Part shown: positions 1 to 9,630 of the stretch, in pieces | Layout of the letters: every line of letters begins with the position of its first letter | Position numbering within the stretch: the first letter of the stretch is position 1 | Assembly (NCBI GenBank): GCA_001584585.1 | Contig: LSYV01000002.1 | Location: forward strand, 1,172,496 to 1,236,495 | DNA from: Gonium pectorale | Taxonomy: Eukaryota; Chlorophyta; Chlorophyceae; Chlamydomonadales; Volvocaceae | DNA length: 64,000 bases | Reading direction: 5' to 3' | The notes under the pieces: generated by a model | What the model was told of the DNA's origin: nothing | What the model saw: only the letters and a program-made list of their open reading frames with translations | Databases searched by the model: none | Position numbers and translations under genes: made by a program

Positions 1-642
1 GGATGTCAGCACCCCCATATGCACGCCATGTACATCAAACGCCACAACAACGCGGTCTGTACGATAGCCAGATACCTCTCCAAAGGCCAGAATGGTGGAT
101 GCTTCATGATCATGGACGCCACAGCCAGACATAACCTGCCCGACTACGTGGCCGACTCGAGGCTACCAGACTGGCTACTCCCCAACACCCCAGACAACGT
201 CCGCAGCAAGATGCGCCCGGACCTGCTCCTCATCCCTGAGCTGGCCCTTCGACACACACAACAACGCGGTTACCAGGGCCCAGACGACAGAAACAGATAC
301 ACGGTACACATCGTTGAAGCAGGATACACTGCGGACACAAACCACGCAGAGAAACAGCACGAAAAAGCAGAGCAGCACCGCCAGCTGGCCTCGGAACTAC
401 AAGCTGCAGGCTGGAACGTGCGCTACACATACAGGGAAGCCATAAGCCTTGGGTTTGGCGGCACCATCCGCAAGGACCTAAGACCACTCCTCATCAACTT
501 GGGTCTTTCGAATCGGGACGCTCAACAATGCTGTTACGACCTGCACGACCAAGCCGTACACGCCCTGAACGACATTGTATACCTAAGACGGCAGCTGGAA
601 CGCGGGCGGTTTTCCCCATCTGACAACCCCGCCGGGACGTAA
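1..642 (+). CDS. C-terminal part of a non-LTR retrotransposon polyprotein (partial, 5' end outside window)
   Basis: The frame is open from base 1 to the stop at 640-642 (214 codons), so the ATG at 19 is probably not the true start. The text reads like the region after the reverse transcriptase of algal LINEs: a GGCFMIMDA stretch, LPDWLLP, then RPDLLLIP followed about 40 residues later by VHIVEAGY. The spaced RPD...VEAGY acidic residues, a following lysine-rich helix and GWNVRY with LGFGG resemble the PD-(D/E)XK (restriction-like endonuclease) fold found after RT in several retroelements. That assignment is inference. No RT catalytic motif is inside the window. A decayed relative lies at 8.90-9.63 kb on the same strand, which supports transposon origin. 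It is not a host gene. Confidence 0.7.
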   Translation, partial: GCQHPHMHAMYIKRHNNAVCTIARYLSKGQNGGCFMIMDATARHNLPDYVADSRLPDWLLPNTPDNVRSKMRPDLLLIPELALRHTQQRGYQGPDDRNRYTVHIVEAGYTADTNHAEKQHEKAEQHRQLASELQAAGWNVRYTYREAISLGFGGTIRKDLRPLLINLGLSNRDAQQCCYDLHDQAVHALNDIVYLRRQLERGRFSPSDNPAGT

Positions 643-644
643 AC

Positions 645-720
645 CGTAGCCTCCCACCTAGGTGGGCCTTTACCACTGCGGTGGCGGGCGGTGTACAGGA
701 CTCCGACACCAGAGTCCTCA
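645..720 (+). repeat. Three consecutive hairpins in the retrotransposon 3' UTR
   Basis: Hairpin 1 is the perfect palindrome CCCACCTAGGTGGG (653-666). Hairpin 2 is CCAC-TGCG-GTGG (673-684). Hairpin 3 is AGGACTC (697-703), an 8-nt loop, then GAGTCCT (712-718). In copy 2 the three stems are kept, one by a G.U pair, while loop bases differ. LINE reverse transcriptases of several families recognise 3' RNA stem-loops, so this is a candidate template-recognition structure. Confidence 0.6.
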
Positions 721-790
721 CCACAGCCTGCCCCCCTAACACACGCCTCGGTGCACGACCGGGCGTAACCTTATTATTATTATTATTAAG

Positions 791-1997
791 ATGGACTTCC
801 CCCTAAAGGGAAAGTTTGGGGGGAAGTTGTGAGGATTGGACTGGACAAGGGTGCTTGTGTGCCGACGGTCCGCGCAAGCTCTGTCTGCAGTTAGCCGTGC
901 AAGCACCGGTAGTAATACCCGCACAAGTGGCGGCCGCAGACTCCAGATCCAAGCAGGGCCCACGGAATCCACACGCCAGCTTCACCGACCGTATGGGCCG
1001 ACGGTGCCCACTGTGGTGCAGCTGCGCATGCGAACGGTTAGGCTCGCATCGCTGCTTCGCGTCAGGTAGGGCTGCTGCGGAGCATGCAGCGTAGGTACGC
1101 GCTCTGCGCCGCGCTGATCAAGAGGACCTCCGGCGCCAGCGCGCCGTGTCGGTGCAACGTGCCGTACACTGACCACATATATAGCAGTGTGATGGGAGCA
1201 TCCCCCTTCCATCAACTTCCTCACTTAAGGGCAACATTTTTGCGCCGTCAAGCGCATGCGGACAGATACGACCGACACGCTTCGTTACAGTGCTTGCGAT
1301 GCTGGGGGACCCGACTTGGCGTCGGGGTATACTTGCGAGCAGCTCAAGGATAGCAAGACGGCACCAGCGGACTAAACGTGCGATGAGACAATATCCAAGC
1401 TAACGGGCCGTGGCGGCGCGGGGAAGTCCGCACACGCACGGATTGTGCACCACTCAGCGGCTTATCAGACGTTTCTATCACAAGCGTGCAAGCCTCCGGA
1501 TGATTTCGAATGCAAAAGACGTCACAGAAGCCTTCATTGTGACGGCAATTCAAAGGAGCGAGTTCAGAAAGATGCCGAAGGACTGCACGCAAGGGCCAGA
1601 ATGCTGTACACGACCGCGGCACCATACACCACTATATGGACATTATGAATCCTTGAAGATCAGGCATAACGCATAGGAGGTGCATCATATACAAGCAGCA
1701 TCGAAAAGGTGCAGGTGTGCCGCCACTTCTGCAGCGGGATGCAGCCAACTGCCACGAGTCAGCAGGTCAGGGCCGTGCACGCCGTTGGGCATGGTTGGCC
1801 TAGGCCGAAAAACACAAATTGGTGCATACTGGTAAAATGAGCGAGTGTACATTATATTGACTGACAGCTTCGTTGTGAAGGATTCCGAGAAGGATTCCGT
1901 TCCGGACAGATGCCGGTACACACGCACGACGCGGCACAGCGCGATGACAGTGGACAAGCGGCACGTATGTTAAAAAAACACGAGCTTGGGTCCCTAC
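791..1997. other. Intergenic, no gene recognised
   Basis: Short ORFs on both strands lack family features or splice-supported extension. On the minus strand a TGTAA (plus-strand TTACA at 1285-1289) lies about 710 bp past the stop of the proline-rich gene and could be its polyadenylation signal. Confidence 0.4.
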
Positions 1998-4513
1998 TTA
2001 GACGGGCTTCGCGGCGTTGACCTCAGCATTTCGGCGCCTGACTAGCAGGGCAACCATAACGACAACCAGCGCCAAACCAACCGCCCCGCCAACCGCCACA
2101 CCAACAATCAGGCCAATTGGCGTCTTCTTCTTGCTGTCTCCGGGGTAAGGATACACCGCGCTGCCCGTGGCTGACGTCAGGCCCGCGCCTGTGTACGAGG
2201 CCGTGAAGGAGGAGGCCGTGAGAGCGCCGCTTCCGAGCTGGGCGGTTGCCGAGGCCATGTTGGTTGTCATTACGACAGCGACGCGTCCGCCCTGGGCAAG
2301 GACATCCGAGAGGCCTGTCAGGTTGCTGGCACTGACGGCCGTGAGATTCCTCATCGCATTCATGATGTGCATGTTGGCCTCCGCCAGGGCCATTGCCAGG
2401 GTTTGGGTAACGTTCTCAGGGTCAACTCCCAGCAGGCGGCGCGGCGCGGCGAGGGTGGCCCGATAAAGCTGGCGGCGCCAGCGGGCGGCGTCAGCGTCCA
2501 GGACGGTGGCATCAACGGAGGCGTCAGCGTGAGAGTTGGTGGGATCGGCCCATGCGCCGTCGGCGTCTTGGCCTGATGTGGAGAGCGTGCTGCGCCGTCT
2601 GCTGCGGGTGCCAATCAGGAAGTCGAGGCAATACTCTAGCATGAAGGCAACTTCGTCGGTACTATCAAGTCCTGCGGAGCAAGGGCACACGGACAGGTGT
2701 GTGTGGCGGAGCAGTCAGGCGCGGGCATGGTACACGGGCGCGGGCGCGGTGTATGGGCGAGCAGTCACTAGACTGCGGATTGACGCCGCAATCCGTTTAC
2801 GGACAGGTCGGGACGGTGCAACCCCGTGCTCAGTATAGAGAGGGCCCGGCTGCTGGTAATGAGCCGTTGAGGAAAGCCCCGTCACACGCAGATGATGCAC
2901 ACGTCTCTCTCGCTGCCCGGTCGTCTGCTTCCATGCGCTGGCCAGGTTCGCTCTCATGTCTCCATGCATGCGTGCTTTGGCTGCCAGCAGTGCGCACAAG
3001 TGATGTGCATCTATGAGGCTGATTGATTGAACGCTGCGCGGGAGAGTGATGTACGGTACGCCCATGATCTACTCCGCCCATTCCGCATGCTTTGCTGTAG
3101 CGCCGAGCTGACTTCCCCCTGGTGACACGAAGTCATTAGCCGGTGAGCCTGCACCAGCTCGACCGCACCTCCAGCAAGCTAGCTAGGCCCCAGCGACTAT
3201 GCAGTACACCCCTCCGCAGTCAAGGCCCGGCCATTCACGCGGTGCGCTTGTGTGCGCACCGCCAACCCCGAACCCCACGTCCCAGACAATGCGTGACACG
3301 CATGTATGTAGATGTACTGCTGTGAACAGGCGGAGCCTGGGACCCAAGCAAATCAGCGGCCCTCACCGACAGCAGCCATGGAAAGGTAGTAGGCTAGCCC
3401 CTCCACCGCCGCCTCCATGCTCTCCGCATCCGAGACGCCGTACAGCTCCCTAAACAGGCTCGCCACGTTGACCACCGTCCCCACCGCCATGAAGTTCGCA
3501 AGCGCCACACTGACGCCGCGCATGGTGATGTTAGGGCCCTGCGTCTCGGCCAGGTAGTTGTAGGTGAGGGTGGCGTCGTCCCTGTCCAGCCCCAACCTCG
3601 TGTTGATGCTGCGCATGCTCGCCGCCACGTCACGGCTCCTTTGTGCCGCCGCCAACGCCAACGCCAGCGTGGCGATTGGCGAGGCGACGCTGCCGTTGCT
3701 TTTGACCCAGGTCGTCTGGAGAATGCCGTCAGGGTACGTGGCGCCGGAGCCGTAGTCCTTGCACCCCCCTATGAAGTGCAGCGTGCCGTTGTTGATGGGC
3801 AGGAGAAAGCGGCCGTCCTGGCCGATGCTCGCACTGCCTGGCTCGGAGCTTACGGTGCAGGAGACAGGGCCGACGGCCATCGCAAAGCCGTCGACCGGGG
3901 GCGGGCTGCGCGTGCAGACACGGAGGCAGGGCAGGCCGATCCCCCACGGTGGAGGACTCAGCGGCAACGGCGGCGGCGGTGAAGGGGCGGGAGGTGAAGG
4001 GAGCTGGGGCGGTGGGCTGGGGCCCGGGGGCAGCCTTGGCGGTTTCGAAGGTGACGGAGGAGGGGGTGGAGGGCGAAAAGGGTTGGGCGGGGCCCGCGGT
4101 GGCGGTGGTGGAGAGGGTGACGGGGGAGGGCGAGGAGGGGACGGGGGAGGTGGGGATGCCCAGGGAGGACGGTTGGGAGGCGGGAGTGGTGACGGTGAAG
4201 GCGGCGGTACCGGCGGCCGGGGAGGTGGCAGCGGATGGGCTGGCGGCCGGGGTGGTGGCGAGGGTGGCCGGGGCCGTGGCGGTGGTGACGGGCATTCGTA
4301 GCGGCAGTACTCGCCGGGGGGCGCGGGCGGCAGGGGCTGCAGCGGTGGGTGGGGCGGCCTGGGAGGCTGGGGTGGCGGTGTGGGCGGCTGTGGCGGCGAC
4401 AGCAAAAAAGCAAGCTCCACCGCGTTAGCCTTAGTAGTGCCCGAGAGCGAAGAGAGGAGCATTAACGCTGCCATCACCAGCAGTGTCCGTATGAGCTCCT
4501 GCGGCTTGGCCAT
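1998..4513 (-). CDS. Proline-rich, single-pass cell-surface protein (wall/receptor-like)
   Basis: Two exons, 4513-3367 and 2671-1998, joined by a 695-nt intron (donor GTGAGG, acceptor GCTCCGCAG), give 606 residues. I start at the ATG at 4513 because it begins a clear signal peptide (MAKPQELIRTLLVMAALMLL...). The longer frame upstream begins only with TTG. Order: signal peptide 1-31; SPPPP/PPRPP-rich segment about 38-205, expected to be O-glycosylated hydroxyproline-rich as in pherophorins; a Cys-containing globular segment (VSCTVSS...GQDGRFLLP...GG...SPIATLALAL) followed by helix-rich sequence; a transmembrane helix near the C terminus (GLIVGVAVGGAVGLALVVVM) with a short basic tail (RRR). It should be a type I membrane protein facing the wall. 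The globular part resembles bacterial surface modules (dG.f.l...vSPlttL); this is inference. The ligand and role are unknown. Confidence 0.75.
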
Positions 4514-7037
4514 GCTGACGACGTCGAATGCCAAGCTCTCTGCGGCAGCAGGACCGTGCACGTTATGTATGGGCAGCAGGGACGCGGGCAACGACCGTAA
4601 GCTGCTCGCGTGTTGGCAACGTCAAGTACTTGGATAGTTGCGGTAACATCCTTTGTTTGAACTCTAACGTTGTGCAACTGCTGCTGGTCCTGAACGCGAC
4701 GTAGCATGGAATGAACCGCCGCGCGCGACGCACGCTCTTAGTTCAGATAGACGGGCCACATCCGTGGATTTTTCCATATAACAATGCATTCAACGGTTGT
4801 ATACGAGGGCATTTCGTCAAATGAACCCAAACTGTGAAGGAAAGCTGGTATGCATGCGTGTGCATCGACGAAGCAAGGCCACGTGCATCCCGCCAGCAGC
4901 AAGCAAGTAACCACGCAAGGCGAGTACATTTGCTTTAGAAGGCATGGGATTGCGCGCTTTGATGTTGGGGCAATGCACAACTAACCTGCTGCTGCTGCTC
5001 GCTAGCTAGCGGCGCGGCGTGCGCCTGCTGCTGCTGCTGCTCCCTGCCTGGGCCGCCGAGCGAGCGCCTCGAACGCGCGTCTCAAGTGCTGTGGGTACTA
5101 GATCCTCAACTGCAGCACCTTCGGCAAATTTGACCAGCGAGCGAGAACTGCGCTCACGATTTGCGAGAACTTAACCTAGGCCCAGACCTATCTCATGTCC
5201 GTGCGTGTATAAAGCAAGTCAAGTATGGGAGGTTAATTTCAGAGTCCCCGGCGACCGCCGTTCATAAGATAAGGTTTTTTTGGCCATCCGACACTCTAAG
5301 GCGGGGCCCACCAGCCAGCGCCGCATGCATGCCACATACAAACATTGAACATGACATCCTTAAGCAGGTGCGTAGAATCGGGTACGTACAAGTCAGCAGG
5401 CTTCACTGGTTACTTTTCTCCTCGTTGGCCAGATAGGTGGCGCCTGATGTGCTAGCCAGTTCAGGTTGTATGGATTTTCTAGGGCATCATTTCTCAAGTC
5501 ATAAAACGCGCAGCCGAGGTAGGCCGCAGCTGTTGACTGGCCGCGCTCCCCTATCCGCTGCCTTTGCTTGCTTATTACTTGGTGTTTCCAACATTATCAT
5601 TGCCACTCCCGCCACCAGCCAACCCGCCCAAACTCCGCCGTGCCAACCAACCAAGTCTGACACGCCAGAGACCAATCCGGTCCAAACACACACGCACATA
5701 CAGCTCCAAACAGCTCAAGTACCTGCAAGCAGAGAAAGTGTTCTTATTCACCGCATGCAGGGGGACGCCTGGGTTGTGTTATCCCGAGGCTTAATACGGA
5801 GGCTTACTTTCCAAGCCACTAGGACCTGGGAACAAGCACCTACATACGTAGCTACGTTATACTCAGCGAGAATAGCCTATACCGACTTCACACCTCCCTT
5901 GCTTAAGACACACAGCCGTACACCCGTGTGGGTGCGTGCACTACTCCCGTGGAACGCAGGAAATCTCGGTTAGGAAATTAACATGGCGGTCGTCGACTCA
6001 GACGGGAGGGAACCTAATCCAGAATTATGGTGTTAAGAAACACCGGATTGCCTCGAGGCTTTAACAGCGCTCGGGTGGCGGAGGAAGATTGTCGTATGCC
6101 AGCGGGGCCTGATTGCCGTAGTCGCCCGAGCCAAGCAGCAAGAATCGATGATGAGCGATTAATATACACGTCGTGAGCGAGCTATGGATGGATTATTGCG
6201 TGCCCGAGTGGGACGTCACCGGTTTCATTCAAGGTTGCCACTTCGTGGCTTGCATGGCGCCGGTGGTCACCAGGTCGCGCGTAGAGACTCGCCCCATAGG
6301 TGCTAAGTCTGTAGCTCTCGTGTTACAGGAAACCGTCGAGATAGATGCAAATCCTATTGTGGACGCAAAGCGGAGTGAGTCAGCTGACCCTACAGGGCTG
6401 CTGCCTCGCAGCTCGCTACCGTTGTGGCGTTCCCGAAAGGTCCGGACGTCCTCAAAACTCCTAGCCGAAATTTGTCACTACTTAGACCCACGCACAGGAT
6501 CTATGCTCTGTCGGGCTTGCCCCCTAGATGTATAGGTCCCCGTGTGGTGACGAAGTAAGGCCTAGTTAGCACCCTCTCCACCCATCGAGCTGTAGGCAGA
6601 ACAGCTAGCTAGCTGACGGTGTCGTCCAGCAGATGAGGTACTTGATTTCGTAGCACCTCGTCCATAGAAGAGTATCGAGGTGTGGAAGCGTATGCAGCGT
6701 AGTCAATCGTTGACGGGTAGCTCAGTAGAGGGGATAACCAGTGCGTGTGCCCCGCACACTCGCTCCCCACCTAAGCCGTGCCTTCTTTCAACCCGCCTAT
6801 CTCCGAGCCTTTTCCACCCGATTACTAGCCTTCTTTCGGTTCCGCCCAACTCCTGCTGGCCTTCGATTCACGGATGCACAGCAGAGTGCATGCATGGCAG
6901 CAGCAGAGGCAGGGCACTGCGCACTGCCTCATCAGTCAGATGCATGTGCATGCCTGGGTTGCTCAGAGGGACTCAAGGGGCCGTAAGCACACGTCCTCAG
7001 GGCTTACAAACGCAGTACTGCAAGGAACTCTCGGGCC
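4514..7037. other. Intergenic, gene-poor
   Basis: I see no convincing exon. CTG-rich patches occur at about 4986-5043. The 178-codon frame at 5437-5973 has no domain, signal peptide or splice support and mixed composition. Upstream of 4513 should lie the promoter and 5' UTR of the proline-rich gene. Confidence 0.4.
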
Positions 7038-7778
7038 CTATCCGGAACACTCAGTCGCAGAGGTCAGGTTGCTCGAAGAGGCAAGGACGTGCATACTTGC
7101 GCGTTGTTGCTTAAACCACTTAGGCCACGGTTTATATAGCGGCTCTTCGGTGGTCATGGCCTGACCGATGTTGCCTTGGCCTCTCTTTGACTGGAACCCT
7201 TGAAAGGACAACCCCGCCGGTTGATTGGTCGGAACGAATATGTATGGGGGGTGGTCGGAAATAGGCTCTCCAGCGGGTCCAGGGGGCGTGTCCAACGGGT
7301 CACGGAAGGGGGACGGGTTGGAAGTGGGAGATGGGAAGGAGAGGTAGGGCCGTTGGTATTGTTTGGATGGATGTGATGGTTTAGCGAAGTCGGGGTGGTT
7401 GGAAGGGGGAGAAGGGAGGGAGGGTATGGGTTGCTGGGATGGCTTATCAGAGTTGGGGGGGTTGGAAAGTTGGGATGGCGTGGACCTTATACTAGGGGGT
7501 GGGTGGTACTGTGAGGCGGTGTGGAAAGCGGCCACATGCTGATAAATAGGATTATTGCGAAGTTGTAGTTGCTGCCAGACGGCTTCCAGCAAGCAAAACG
7601 GTGCATGTCGCCCCAGGCGACTCGCTCGCCGCGTCACTGTCCGCGCGCCGCACAAGGTTCGGCACAATTTGGACAGTGAATACTGCATGACCCACAGGCC
7701 AATTGCAGGCATAAAAGCCTTGCCTGCCATGCTCTTTCGAAAGTCACCAGCGCCCGAGCGCCGTGGCCGCTCGTCCAT
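7038..7778 (-). CDS. Doubtful 246-codon ORF, Pro/Ser-rich
   Basis: An uninterrupted frame starts at an ATG (7778) and ends at 7038. The middle is rich in P and S (LPSPPSNHP, SFPSPTSNPSP), but this follows from a G-rich plus strand over 7230-7510 and need not reflect selection. There is no recognisable domain, no splice-supported extension and no signal peptide. It could be a fragment of an unidentified transposon or simply chance. I would not count it as a gene without expression data. Confidence 0.15.
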   Translation of the reverse strand: MDERPRRSGAGDFRKSMAGKAFMPAIGLWVMQYSLSKLCRTLCGARTVTRRASRLGRHAPFCLLEAVWQQLQLRNNPIYQHVAAFHTASQYHPPPSIRSTPSQLSNPPNSDKPSQQPIPSLPSPPSNHPDFAKPSHPSKQYQRPYLSFPSPTSNPSPFRDPLDTPPGPAGEPISDHPPYIFVPTNQPAGLSFQGFQSKRGQGNIGQAMTTEEPLYKPWPKWFKQQRASMHVLASSSNLTSATECSG

Positions 7779-8894
7779 GGCCCCCCGGGCTTTGACGGAC
7801 GTGTAACCTGTAACCTGTAACCTGCCGTGGCCGCCGTGGCCAGGGAGTTGGCGAGCGTGCGTTCTGAAGGCGAAGGGGCCTCAGGAGTGGCTGTTGTCGA
7901 GTCTCGGCGGGAGCGAGGACAAGGAAGCTGAGGCGGGGCAAGAGCTTGCAGCCGAAGGTAGGGGTTGTATGCCGCAGCAGGGTGGCCGGGGCGGGCAGCT
8001 GCTAAGACGTCTGCTCTGACGCAGTGCCCTTAGATTTGCCCATACAATCTGTATGTAAGTAATGTATGAATATACAACGCTTGCTGAGAGCGTTTCGACG
8101 GTAGGTACAGTGCTCGTTCGAAACGTCAAAGGTTGGTATATATTGGACGGCGATGTCGTACGTACTACATACTGTGTTCGTGTGTGTGCCTTACGTTTGT
8201 GCGCCGTACGGCCGGTCGGTCGTCGGTCCCGGACCCCTAGCAAGAAAATGATCGTGGGATCTGTTAAAAGGTTTTCTACCTCCTCCCCCCCCCCGCCCCG
8301 GCCTAAACATGAACATGGTTTGGCACCCGCCTCACTCAGCCCTTCCCCTCGCAGGGGAGTTACGCATCCTGGGCTTCGTTCGGCACTCCTGAACAACCAA
8401 CTACGGACATACAGACAACGGTAACAACCAAGTCAGTTACCTCCGGGGCCCCCTCGGGTGCCCCCGCCCACGAAACCCACACAACCGACCCATGGGTCTG
8501 CCACCACCGCGCGCTGCACATCCTCACGGGCTCAATCCTTGACAGTTAAGGCAACGTTTATAGCATTCAAATACACACAGAAGGCACAAATTCATTATTG
8601 TCCGGACATCCCGGAAGGGCGGATGCACGGGAACACCATACCATGTGCATATGCAGCTTGCGCTCTCCGTCAGGGCGTGTCAGGGTTTGGGACAGGTCAA
8701 CTTTGCTGAGGAGTGTTAAGTGAGGCAGGCCGCTTATGGTGAACGGCACCGTGACTGAGTCGGCGACACGCACGGTGCTGGGCATGCTCACACAGGCTCG
8801 GGCTTCTATACCAGGGAAGCGGCCTGGAGCACAGGCTAGTCACGCGTGCCAAGCTAATAACGCTACCGATCACCTCCCGGAAGGCAAGCCCGGA
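7779..8894. other. Intergenic, nothing recognised
   Basis: It contains a short triplicate of GTAACCT around 7801-7825 and a C-run near 8283-8300. I find no coding signal on either strand. The right boundary is the start of recognisable similarity to the first retrotransposon copy. Confidence 0.4.
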
Positions 8895-9630
8895 AAGTCG
8901 CGTGGTCTGTATAATAGCCAGAACCAGATCTTCAAGGGCCGGAACGGCGGATGCTTCATGATCATAGACGCCACAGCCGGACAGAACCTGCCTGACTACG
9001 TTGCCGGCTCCAGGCTACCAGACTGGCTACTCCCCGACACCCCAGACGACGTACGCAGCAAGATGCGCCCGGACCTGCTCCTCATTCCTGAGCGGGCCCT
9101 CCGACACACGACATCATAGCTACTAGGGCCCTGCCGATCGACAGGGACAGATACACGGTGCACATTGTTGAAGCAGGATACACTGCGTCGTTTCCTTTCA
9201 ACTCTGCGGACGCAAACCACGCAGATAGAGAAGCAGCACGAAAAAGCTGAGCAGCACCGCCAGCAGCTGGCCTACAACTACGAGCTGCTGCAGGCTGGAT
9301 ATGCGCTACACATCGGGACGCTCAGCAATGCTGCTACAACCTGCACGACCAAGCCATACTTTCCCTGAATGACATTGTCTATCTCAGAAGGCAGCTGGAA
9401 CGCAGGCGGTTTTCCCATCCGACAACCCTGCTGGGGCGTAAATCGAACTCTCCCGCCTAAGGTGGGCCACTGCGGTGGCGGGCGGTGTATAGGACTCTGA
9501 CAACAGAGTCCTCACCACAGCCTGTCATGTGCTATTACCGGCAACACCTCATCAGTGACGCTGGGAGCCCGGCCCCTTAACACACGTATCGGTGGTCGGT
9601 GCACGACCGGGCGCATGTTATTACCGGTAT
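8895..9630 (+). mobile_element. Degenerate second copy of the same retrotransposon 3' end
   Basis: From about 8903 the sequence follows copy 1 (GGTCTGTA..., DATAGQNLPDYV, RLPDWLLP, RPDLLLIP). The frame is broken by a stop at 9117-9119, by a ~21 bp insertion at about 9188-9208 flanked by CTGCG, and by a deletion of roughly 85-90 bp near 9310 corresponding to copy 1 positions ~431-515. The 3' hairpins are intact at 9452-9466, 9467-9478 and 9491-9512. A stretch absent from copy 1 lies at about 9523-9570, and the ATT tail is missing. It is a dead copy. Confidence 0.7.

Larger units (their letters stand above)
1..790 (+). mobile_element. 3' end of a non-LTR (LINE-type) retrotransposon, copy 1
   Basis: The ORF ending at 642 is followed by a ~125 bp 3' UTR and then a short TTA/ATT tail at about 769-789, typical of LINE insertions that end in a simple repeat. 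The 3' UTR contains three adjacent inverted repeats at 653-666, 673-684 and 697-718. All three recur in the second copy at 9452-9512. The 5' part of the element is beyond the window edge. I cannot see a target-site duplication because only one end is present. Confidence 0.75.

Noticed and set aside
3759..4301. Long Gly-rich open frames on the plus strand opposite the proline-rich gene
   Set aside because: They are mirror frames of CCN-rich codons; the minus strand has a signal peptide, domain order and splice sites, and the plus frames have none.
4514..4591. Longer N terminus for the proline-rich surface protein
   Set aside because: It begins with TTG and would bury the signal peptide 26 residues inside the chain.
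5437..5973. 178-codon plus-strand ORF
   Set aside because: No domain, signal sequence, splice support or repeat relationship.
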